DNA of 5,308 bases, from NCBI GenBank assembly GCA_029262935.1, contig JAJCYK010000427.1, positions 1 through 5,308 on the forward strand, given 5' to 3'. Source of the stretch: Cytophagales bacterium. Lineage in GTDB: Bacteria > Bacteroidota > Bacteroidia > Cytophagales > Cyclobacteriaceae. Of the stretch, positions 1 to 4,462 are shown one piece after another. The notes under the pieces were generated by a model. It saw only the letters and a list, made by a program, of their open reading frames with translations, was not told the origin of the DNA and made no database searches. Numbering within the stretch: the first letter of the stretch is position 1; each line of letters opens with the position of its first letter. The position numbers and the translations under genes are program-made.

Positions 1-820
1 ATTCCAATCCGTTATTGGATCTTAGATGTATGTCCCTGAGTGGCTGAAGGAAGAGTTTAAACTCGTTGGTAGTTAATGGTTTTAAGTGCTCACTGATAAA
101 GTCTGAAAACTTCGATTCCATAGAAAGGTGACTGTCCGAATCCCTTACTTTGATATACAAATATTGAGAATCCCAGCCTATATTAGTAAACATCTCCGGT
201 GGCGCAATTTGACTGGCTGTTTGCCCGGATATCAAAAAATCGAAATGAAAATGTGAATTGGAAGGCATGTCCTGCATGACTCCTGAAACCATTAACTGAT
301 ATTCCCCATCATTGACTTTGAAAACTTTACCCAGGGGGTCCTCTTGCCCAAAATACTTGTTGGCAATGGATTCGGAAATCACTACTTTATTGGAACCAGT
401 TAATGCTTCTCCCCTATTCCCTTGAACTAATGGAAATGAAAATACCTTGAAAAAAGTACTATCAACGGTTGCCAGCCTGGTCTCCATTATCCGTTTGCCT
501 TGATATTCGACTATTTCCTCCCGGTCTCTGATTCTAACCAGATATTCAACTTCTGCAAAACGCTCCTTGAGCAACTCACCGGTTCTCCAGGAATTAGATG
601 AATAGGGCTCCCACTTGCCAGCCCTCATATAGGCTGAAGCTACCCTATAAATAAGTTCTTCCTCTTCATGAAAATCATCATAGCTAAGCTCATCTTTAAT
701 AAATAGAATGATCAACAAGAAACAGGTAAACCCTAAAGTCAGTCCTGAAACGTTAATCAGGCTAAATGATTTCTCTTTCCTAAATATCCTGAATGCAACT
801 TTTACATAATTCTTAAACAT
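1..820 (-). CDS. FtsX/MacB-type ABC transporter permease, N-terminal part (3' end beyond the window)
   Basis: This is the first 273 codons of an inner-membrane permease of the MacB_PCD/FtsX family, which in Bacteroidota usually has about 780-800 residues. Such permeases pair with an ATPase and are thought to drive export or envelope processes by mechanotransmission; the substrate cannot be told. Residues 1-20 are a basic amphipathic start (MFKNYVKVAF), residues 21-41 a first membrane helix (LINVSGLTLGF...), and residues 42-273 the extracytoplasmic MacB core domain. Family hallmarks include YDDFHEEEELIYRV at 47-60, VVISESIANKYFG with DPLGKVF at 146-167, and LQPLRDIHLRSN at 258-269. The start at 820 fits the usual family N terminus. 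The frame stays open upstream to a stop at 887-889 but has no ATG, so the extra codons are probably untranslated. No ribosome binding site is evident. The remaining membrane helices and the second core domain lie off the left edge. The family call is firm; the cargo is unknown. Confidence 0.93.
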   Translation of the reverse strand, partial: MFKNYVKVAFRIFRKEKSFSLINVSGLTLGFTCFLLIILFIKDELSYDDFHEEEELIYRVASAYMRAGKWEPYSSNSWRTGELLKERFAEVEYLVRIRDREEIVEYQGKRIMETRLATVDSTFFKVFSFPLVQGNRGEALTGSNKVVISESIANKYFGQEDPLGKVFKVNDGEYQLMVSGVMQDMPSNSHFHFDFLISGQTASQIAPPEMFTNIGWDSQYLYIKVRDSDSHLSMESKFSDFISEHLKPLTTNEFKLFLQPLRDIHLRSNNGLE

Positions 821-838
821 TTCAAATGCATTTGAAAT
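819..838. promoter_or_regulatory. 20-bp perfect palindrome over the permease start codon
   Basis: The sequence ATTTCAAATGCATTTGAAAT equals its own reverse complement and includes the permease ATG (818-820) at one end. A perfect 20-bp palindrome is the size of a site for a dimeric DNA-binding protein, so a repressor that blocks transcription or translation initiation is possible. The sequence is A+T-rich and no second copy is visible in this window, so the function is inferred. Confidence 0.4.
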
Positions 839-946
839 ACCACTTGATTCCTTGAGATATGAATGATGAAGCTTTAACAGTGATATTTACCCTGCAAACA
901 ATCAATAAGTATGCCATGCCCTAAGTAGGTCCACAAAACAAAGTAA

Positions 947-992
947 CGTGCGTAGGTTGTTCGCTGACGCACGATTATGTACGGGATCGTGC
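947..992. repeat. Two overlapping, mutually exclusive hairpins
   Basis: CGTGCGT (947-953) pairs perfectly with ACGCACG (967-973) across a 13-nt loop. GCACGAT (969-975) pairs perfectly with ATCGTGC (986-992) across a 10-nt loop. The two share positions 969-973, so only one can form at a time on a given strand. Such geometry is seen in switching RNAs and in folded recombination sites, but it may also be a simple consequence of duplicated arms. Confidence 0.45.
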
Positions 993-1038
993 ATTCCTTT
1001 CAGCAAAAAGTAAGGAGGTTTTAGCCAGCATATGTTCA

Positions 1039-1087
1039 AACATGAGTCAGCTTTGTGTCCCAAAAGAGTAAGCATCGGACTCATGTT
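1039..1087. repeat. Long stem-loop with a 10-bp perfect outer stem
   Basis: AACATGAGTC at 1039-1048 is the exact reverse complement of GACTCATGTT at 1078-1087. Inside it, GCTT (1050-1053) can pair with AAGC (1070-1073), extending the stem after a small asymmetric bulge. It is not followed by a T tract on either strand, so it does not look like an intrinsic terminator. Confidence 0.5.
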
Positions 1088-1131
1088 AAGTTCGATGAAT
1101 GAAAAAGTTAATCCAAGTGCAGGTTTGGGTG

Positions 1132-1161
1132 AAGGTCTGCTTTCGGCCATAAGCGGACATA
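1132..1161. repeat. Dispersed ~30-nt hairpin repeat, copy 1
   Basis: GTCTGCTT (1136-1143) pairs with AAGCGGAC (1151-1158) through seven Watson-Crick pairs and one G-T pair around TCGGCCA. By eye it matches copy 2 (1559-1588) at 20 of 30 positions, including the 10-base exact core CTTTCGGCCA, and copy 3 (4178-4207) at 20 of 30. It ends four bases before the stop codon of the 119-residue gene. The copies share a consensus-like form ending in AAGCRGACATT. Confidence 0.5.
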
Positions 1162-1165
1162 CAGA

Positions 1166-1525
1166 TTAACCGTCAGTTTCCTGGTATAAGTGAAATAAGA
1201 TTCCTTCCAGCTTTAAATTAACTCTATCAATAAAGTAAGCATATTTACCGGTTCTGTTCCAATCGAATAGATAATCTGCTCTAAATTTGAATAGTAATAA
1301 TTTACATAAGAAAGTTGGTTTATCGATTAAGGTCAATTCTCTAATTTCATTTACTCGGAAAAGTATTTCATTGGTCTCACAAGTATTTTCGTTAATAGAA
1401 TCGAGCGTATCGATCAGAGCTTTTTTATAGTTTTGAAAACTATTTTCAAAATCCTTTTGAGATAAGATTTTCTTACCGAGGGCTATGCAACCTTGTACAA
1501 TATGTTTAAGCTCGCTATGATTCAT
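1166..1525 (-). CDS. Hypothetical 119-residue protein, possibly TPR-like helical
   Basis: I do not recognise this gene. The product is 119 residues, soluble (no signal peptide or membrane segment) and probably all-helical. Residues 12-44 (CIALGKKILSQKDFENSFQ, continuing to NYKKALIDTLDSIN) resemble a single tetratricopeptide helix pair, with a basic aromatic segment around residues 78-97 (LFKFRADYLF, then YAYFIDR). The start at 1525 is the first in-frame ATG of a clean frame; there is no Shine-Dalgarno site, as is common in Bacteroidota. The codons are strongly A+T-rich (18 G+C in the 60 bases 1381-1440), unlike the RES gene it faces. It is transcribed divergently from that gene, sharing 231 bp of upstream DNA, and is bracketed by hairpin-repeat copies at 1132-1161 and 1559-1588. 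It could be an accessory or antitoxin-like partner of the RES protein, but only position suggests so. Confidence 0.6.
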   Translation of the reverse strand: MNHSELKHIVQGCIALGKKILSQKDFENSFQNYKKALIDTLDSINENTCETNEILFRVNEIRELTLIDKPTFLCKLLLFKFRADYLFDWNRTGKYAYFIDRVNLKLEGILFHLYQETDG

Positions 1526-1541
1526 AGGATTTTTAGAGGAT

Positions 1542-1558
1542 GTTGTTTAAACTAAACA
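1542..1558. promoter_or_regulatory. Direct repeat a in the divergent intergenic region
   Basis: GTTGTTTAAACTAAACA matches GTTGTAAAAACTAAACA at 1722-1738 at 15 of 17 positions in the same orientation. This copy lies 16 nt upstream of the start of the minus-strand gene at 1525. A shared binding site or promoter element for both divergent genes is possible, but the sequence is A+T-rich and the spacing may be chance. Confidence 0.35.
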
Positions 1559-1588
1559 AATTACCACTTTCGGCCAATAGCAGACGTT
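1559..1588. repeat. Dispersed ~30-nt hairpin repeat, copy 2 (left arm degenerate)
   Basis: The core CTTTCGGCCA (1567-1576) is identical to copy 1, and the right arm AGCAGACGTT (1579-1588) differs at one base from AGCAGACATT in copy 3. The left arm has diverged, so this copy would fold poorly. It sits upstream of the 119-residue gene, which thereby lies between copies 1 and 2 in the same orientation. Confidence 0.45.
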
Positions 1589-1657
1589 GGAGATCGTCCA
1601 CACTCCCCATTTAGTCGAGCGACCAATGGTAAACGTGTTAAGGAAACTCACCCTATT

Positions 1658-1675
1658 CAAGTTAATTTAACCTTG
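1658..1675. promoter_or_regulatory. Near-perfect palindrome between the divergent genes
   Basis: CAAGTTAATTTAACCTTG consists of GTTAA-T-TTAAC flanked by CAA and TTG, with one unpaired C before the last TTG. It is located 81 bp upstream of the RES start and 132 bp upstream of the opposing start. Palindromes of this size between divergent genes are often operators; here the assignment is inference from shape and position only. Confidence 0.3.
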
Positions 1676-1721
1676 ATTTTATTAATGTATTCCCTAATTA
1701 GACTCTTGGGTTCCGGACTAG

Positions 1722-1738
1722 GTTGTAAAAACTAAACA
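1722..1738. promoter_or_regulatory. Direct repeat b in the divergent intergenic region
   Basis: This is the second copy of the 17-base repeat GTTGTNNAAACTAAACA, whose first copy is at 1542-1558. It ends 18 nt upstream of the RES start codon at 1757, about the same distance from its gene as copy a is from the opposite gene. Confidence 0.35.
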
Positions 1739-1756
1739 TTATCCTTAGATTCTGCT

Positions 1757-2779
1757 ATGCATTATCATGAGGTATTCCCAGATGGCACCGAGTTTGGGGT
1801 TTATCACAACTTAGAAGGAAGTCGAACTTTAACAGAAAGTGAGTTCTGGGCATACCATGAAGAGATCGCGAAGAGGGAGCATCCCACGACACGTGGTCAT
1901 CGACTACCAAAATTAAACCATCCACACGAATCCTTCGAAGCAGCTCGTTCGCGTACAGCCCTCATTTCGACATATCGAGTTCATGAAGCCAAATATTACC
2001 AGGGTGGACGGAGCTTCCCAGAAATGTGGAAACCTTTTCCTAAGAAGATAGAGATCTCACAGAGATACAGTCCCCCAGGAACAATAGGATACTACTTTGG
2101 GTTAAACGTTAATGCGGCTTTGGACGAAGCGCGATTCGGTTATGGTCCTGATGTCGAGGGTGACACCACAAAACTCGTCCTGGTCCATCGGACCTACTAT
2201 GAGGACATATTGTATCTTGCGCCTGTATTGTGGCAGGTGTGGGGGCACCTGAATTTGCCGGAAATGCCACTTTGGCAAATGTACTTAAGCATTATGGACC
2301 CTGACACATCAAACAATTACGCCAATGAGATTGGATTGTGGGCGCGAGAATATGGCTACAAAGGTATAATGTATCCTTCTGCCCGGTATGCGGATTGGGA
2401 TAAGTCATTACCTATTGCATCTTTGTTTCCAATCTTGAACTTTACCCCGATTGGGTCCTATTTGTGTGAACATTCTTTTGGTCCACAAATGGTCCTGCAA
2501 CTCTTGGCAAAAGGAATCTCCGAGACCATGATAGATTCACCACCCAAGCTAGTAACTAGTGAACCTAATCTGGTGATCTTTGATGAAAAAATGGTTGCAG
2601 GTTTAGATCGGCCCGTTTTTTATACGACTTACTTTATGCATGAAGCTCGGAAAGTCGATGAACTGGACGAACGAGCAGGTACGAATGAGCAGATTACCTT
2701 TGGCCTTGATAAGAAAGAAATCGTGCTGGCCTTGGAAACACCGGACGATACCTGGCTGATAAGGGTGCCAAGAAAATGA
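1757..2779 (+). CDS. RES-domain protein (putative NAD+-consuming toxin-type enzyme)
   Basis: The 340-residue product contains a RES domain at about 70-280. Known RES proteins (ParT, MbcT) use an ADP-ribosyltransferase-like fold to phosphorolyse NAD+ or to ADP-ribosylate a target, acting in the cytoplasm. The expected residues are present: Arg74 in TYRVH, Arg103 in QRYSPPGTIGYYFG, Tyr113 eleven residues before Glu124 in ALDEARF, Ser208 in GIMYPSAR, and the closing strand EPNLVIFDE at 269-277. The typical toxin has about 150-230 residues. This one carries about 70 extra N-terminal residues (charged, with H- and E-rich stretches), a tryptophan-rich insertion around 158-180, and about 60 extra C-terminal residues. 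ATG 1757 is the first start after an in-frame stop at 1733-1735; no Shine-Dalgarno site is visible. No Xre/DUF2384-type antitoxin gene adjoins it. One sampled stretch (1861-1920) has 30 G+C in 60 bases, well above the neighbours, which suggests recent acquisition. The family call is good; toxicity is inferred. Confidence 0.85.
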   Translation: MHYHEVFPDGTEFGVYHNLEGSRTLTESEFWAYHEEIAKREHPTTRGHRLPKLNHPHESFEAARSRTALISTYRVHEAKYYQGGRSFPEMWKPFPKKIEISQRYSPPGTIGYYFGLNVNAALDEARFGYGPDVEGDTTKLVLVHRTYYEDILYLAPVLWQVWGHLNLPEMPLWQMYLSIMDPDTSNNYANEIGLWAREYGYKGIMYPSARYADWDKSLPIASLFPILNFTPIGSYLCEHSFGPQMVLQLLAKGISETMIDSPPKLVTSEPNLVIFDEKMVAGLDRPVFYTTYFMHEARKVDELDERAGTNEQITFGLDKKEIVLALETPDDTWLIRVPRK

Positions 2780-2878
2780 TTGAGGCTGCCGTTGGAGAAA
2801 GTGGCGCAAATCGGAATTTACTTTTCTTGACGAATGGCCCCTTTAGGTTTCAAGCAGCTCTTTTGGTATAAACATTCA

Positions 2879-3409
2879 TTATAGGTGTTGTTGGTTTTCA
2901 TCGTTACAACTTGGACAGTTAAATCGTCCTCTAATTTTATCTTCTGGCGAAAGAGTTAGTCGTTCTCCGCAGTGTTGACAGGTTACCAACTCTCCACCGA
3001 CAACTATTGTTCCAGCAACTATGTCACCGACACGTTGATGCATTTCTGAATTTTTAACGGTTAAATATCCGACAAGCCCAAAAAACACGAACAAATCAAT
3101 AGGATCGAAAGCTCTTCGTTTTAAAGATTGAAAAAATCCTACTGAGTTACCAGTTTTATCTATCACCTTGATTCCTGCCATTCGATGACCTAAAGTCTGC
3201 CCTCCTATTGATTCCACAACTGGGAAGTAGAGAAACCACGATGCAAAGAGAGGAAGTGTCTTCATTCCACTGACGGTATATCCACCTTCTTCATTCGGTA
3301 AGCCAAAGGAGTAAACATAAATAATCCAAAATGTTAAGTAAATTCCATAATCAATAATTGTGGCTACTATGCGATTCTTAATATTTGGCTCTGTTCGTAT
3401 GTTGCGCAT
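2879..3409 (-). CDS. RDD-family membrane protein with C-terminal zinc ribbon
   Basis: This is a 176-residue inner-membrane protein. The RDD domain fills residues 9-140, with the conserved Arg13 and Asp20 in RIVATIIDYG, the signature GQTLGHRMAGIKVID at 70-84, SLKRRAFDPIDLF at 95-107 and HQRVGDIVAGTIVV at 124-137. Hydrophobic segments lie at about 17-36, 52-69 and 104-118. Residues 144-168 add two CxxC knuckles, CQHC (144-147) and CPSC (165-168), 17 residues apart, as in a rubredoxin-type zinc ribbon, probably on the cytoplasmic face. RDD proteins are poorly characterised; some have been linked to ion or solute transport, so no substrate is given. The ATG at 3409 leaves a normal RDD N terminus. 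It lies 95 bp downstream of the MORN-repeat gene on the same strand and converges with the RES gene 99 bp away. No terminator hairpin is visible between the convergent ends. Confidence 0.88.
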   Translation of the reverse strand: MRNIRTEPNIKNRIVATIIDYGIYLTFWIIYVYSFGLPNEEGGYTVSGMKTLPLFASWFLYFPVVESIGGQTLGHRMAGIKVIDKTGNSVGFFQSLKRRAFDPIDLFVFFGLVGYLTVKNSEMHQRVGDIVAGTIVVGGELVTCQHCGERLTLSPEDKIRGRFNCPSCNDENQQHL

Positions 3410-3420
3410 AGAAGGTAATA

Positions 3421-3450
3421 AAAAACTAACTTGCTTATAATAGACACAAT
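3421..3450 (-). promoter_or_regulatory. Weak candidate Bacteroidota-type promoter for the RDD gene
   Basis: Read on the minus strand, ATTG (3450-3447) is followed after 18 nt by TAGTTTTT (3428-3421). The Bacteroidota primary-sigma consensus is TTTG, about 19 nt, TAnnTTTG, so each box has one mismatch. The -7 box would lie only 11 nt before the ATG, giving a very short leader. In A+T-rich DNA such matches arise by chance. Confidence 0.2.
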
Positions 3451-3504
3451 TTAGACATAACCCCTTAATCGGAAACAGAACGCACTAAATTGAAATGGTA
3501 AAGC

Positions 3505-4092
3505 TTAGCTTTTTTCTCCCTTTTCGTAAACGATCTTTCGCTTAAGCTGACCGTCTTTGTGGTACCATAGGTGAGGCCCATGTTCTCTATACCTACCGTT
3601 CAAACCGTCCTGATAATAGAATCCTTCGAATTTGATTTGGCCTTTTTTATAAAACTTTTTTTTATACCAACTCTTGTAGGGCAAAAGTGAATCCGCTGCT
3701 GTCACCTGTGGTATCTTATTGTTTTTATCATAATCGTAGTCAAATACTACACTAGGTGTTCCGTTCTTGTGAAAATAGGTATTTTCCAATCTCTTACCAT
3801 CCAAATTGGTGACAGCGTACAATTTGGGCTGTCCATTGCGGAAAAACCATTCTTGAATTTCTGGGTTAAAATAAAAGAGCAGGCCTGGCTTTTCCAGGTA
3901 AAGATTGATCTGTTGCTTTTTAACCTGCCCATTTGAATACATCTTTTTGATATATCTTTTTTGGTGTACATATTCTATTGAGTCAAGTTCTCTAAGCAGG
4001 CTATAGTAATAATCTTCATTAGTTTGTCCTATGGTCTCTGTTGTAAGCAAGAAAGTTAAAAAAATCAATAGGAAAGCAGCTTTCATCATCAT
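3505..4092 (-). CDS. Secreted MORN/YwqK-like repeat protein
   Basis: This is a 195-residue protein beginning at the first of three tandem ATG codons (4092, 4089, 4086). The reading frame is open further upstream to 4212, but that extension runs through hairpins and a dispersed repeat, while the ATG cluster is followed at once by a signal peptide (KAAFLLIFLTFLLTTETIG), cleaved probably before Gln23. The mature part contains repeated aromatic-x-x-N/K/D-G motifs of MORN_2/YwqK type: YSNGQVKKQ (52-60), FFRNGQPKLYA (83-93), YFHKNGTPSVVF (106-117), FYKKGQIKFEGFYYQDGLNG (147-166) and WYHKDGQLKRKIVYEKGEK (176-194). Such repeats form beta-hairpin surfaces. The database name 'YwqK antitoxin' derives from a toxin-immunity context, and nothing here proves that role. 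It lies upstream of the RDD gene on the same strand with 95 bp between, so co-transcription is possible. It is likely periplasmic or surface-exposed. Confidence 0.8.
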   Translation of the reverse strand: MMMKAAFLLIFLTFLLTTETIGQTNEDYYYSLLRELDSIEYVHQKRYIKKMYSNGQVKKQQINLYLEKPGLLFYFNPEIQEWFFRNGQPKLYAVTNLDGKRLENTYFHKNGTPSVVFDYDYDKNNKIPQVTAADSLLPYKSWYKKKFYKKGQIKFEGFYYQDGLNGRYREHGPHLWYHKDGQLKRKIVYEKGEKS

Positions 4093-4109
4093 TGAGTCTA
4101 ACTTATTTA

Positions 4110-4132
4110 TATACGGACATTCGTTCCGTATA
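4110..4132. repeat. 8-bp perfect hairpin upstream of the MORN-repeat gene
   Basis: TATACGGA (4110-4117) pairs perfectly with TCCGTATA (4125-4132) around a 7-nt loop. It lies 17 nt upstream of the first ATG at 4092 and would be part of the leader or promoter of that minus-strand gene. CGGACATTC within it (4114-4122) is also the reverse complement of GAATGTCCG at 4177-4185 at the edge of repeat copy 3, so two alternative pairings exist. Confidence 0.4.
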
Positions 4133-4177
4133 GCGCTCGTAAATTGGAAATAAAGTAACACAAATGGAAATTTATTG

Positions 4178-4207
4178 AATGTCCGACTTGGGTCGGAAGC
4201 AGACATT
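4178..4207. repeat. Dispersed ~30-nt hairpin repeat, copy 3
   Basis: AATGTC (4178-4183) is the reverse complement of GACATT (4202-4207), and inside this TCCGAC (4182-4187) pairs with GTCGGA (4192-4197) around a TTGG loop. It shares the AAGCRGACAT right arm and the GTCYG left arm with copy 1 at 1132-1161, matching it at 20 of 30 positions. It lies between the divergent MORN-repeat and TPR genes. Confidence 0.5.
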
Positions 4208-4462
4208 AGCAAATTTAAGGGACAACAATAGTTAATTAAAAGATTACCATATTTTCATAATTACTTTTGTTAGGAGTTCTGTATAACCAGTTACACATCC
4301 TTGAAATCAGAATTGGAAATATTGATAGATGAATACCTAAAAGAAAGAGCAATGCAATTGTGCTTGAGACTTAGACGTTCTAATTAGTTCATAGTAAAGT
4401 AGATGTCTATTTTTAATTTGATTTTTTTCGTTTAATTTTCTACTACCTATCATAGTGCAGTT
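4208..4462. other. A+T-rich intergenic region before the TPR gene
   Basis: Together with 4093-4207, this forms a 370-bp stretch without a gene between two divergent starts. I see no open frame of protein-like composition and no clear promoter match. The last 60 bases before the TPR start are very T-rich on the plus strand (around 4409-4440), which would suit an upstream promoter region, but no -7 box at correct spacing stands out. Confidence 0.4.

Larger units (their letters stand above)
839..1165. other. Hairpin-rich stretch without a supportable gene
   Basis: This stretch separates the permease start from the end of the 119-residue gene. Both strands contain short open frames (82 codons on minus at 902-1150, 45 codons on plus at 1032-1169), but neither encodes a protein-like composition or recognised motif. 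What stands out is a run of inverted repeats: 947-953 with 967-973, 969-975 with 986-992, 995-999 with 1012-1016, 1039-1048 with 1078-1087, and 1136-1143 with 1151-1158. The segment from about 941 looks less A+T-rich than the gene to its right. It may be a structured RNA, a decayed mobile element or a recombination-site-like repeat; the sequence alone does not decide. Confidence 0.5.

Noticed and set aside
821..889. N-terminal extension of the permease or a 'permease prefix' domain
   Set aside because: The frame is open back to a stop at 887-889 and reads plausibly, but lacks an ATG, and the DNA upstream of the stop does not encode the prefix domain in any frame I read.
941..992. Integron attC site
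   Set aside because: The hairpins and the ...CGCACGTTAC arm on the minus strand recall attC, but the required GTTRRRY and RYYYAAC core boxes do not match and no integrase gene is present. It could only be a degenerate relative.
902..1150. 82-codon minus-strand open frame
   Set aside because: Its ATG lies inside the hairpin repeat, it runs through several inverted repeats, and the translation (rich in H, C, W, L without domain pattern) resembles no protein; more likely a chance frame in structured non-coding DNA.
1032..1169. 45-codon plus-strand open frame with AGGAGG at 1013-1018
   Set aside because: The Shine-Dalgarno-like match is 13 nt from the ATG and part of a hairpin arm, the frame covers the 10-bp stem and the dispersed repeat, and it overlaps the opposing gene's stop codon. 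Bacteroidota rarely rely on such sites.
2603..2809. 68-codon minus-strand frame
   Set aside because: Antisense shadow of the 3' part of the RES gene; no independent coding signal.
2776..2871. 31-codon plus-strand frame starting at ATGA overlap with the RES stop codon
   Set aside because: The four-base overlap suits translational coupling, but the peptide (MIEAAVGESGANRNLLFLTN...) shows no motif and such short overlaps arise by chance. A conserved small partner in RES homologs would revive it.
3500..3515. Intrinsic terminator AAAGCTTAGCTTTTTT on the plus strand
   Set aside because: The stem has only five A+T-rich pairs and a 3-nt loop, overlaps the end of a minus-strand gene, and there is no plus-strand transcript expected there.
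3747..3971. 74-codon minus-strand frame
   Set aside because: Shifted-frame shadow inside the MORN-repeat gene, whose own frame has clear repeat motifs and a signal peptide.
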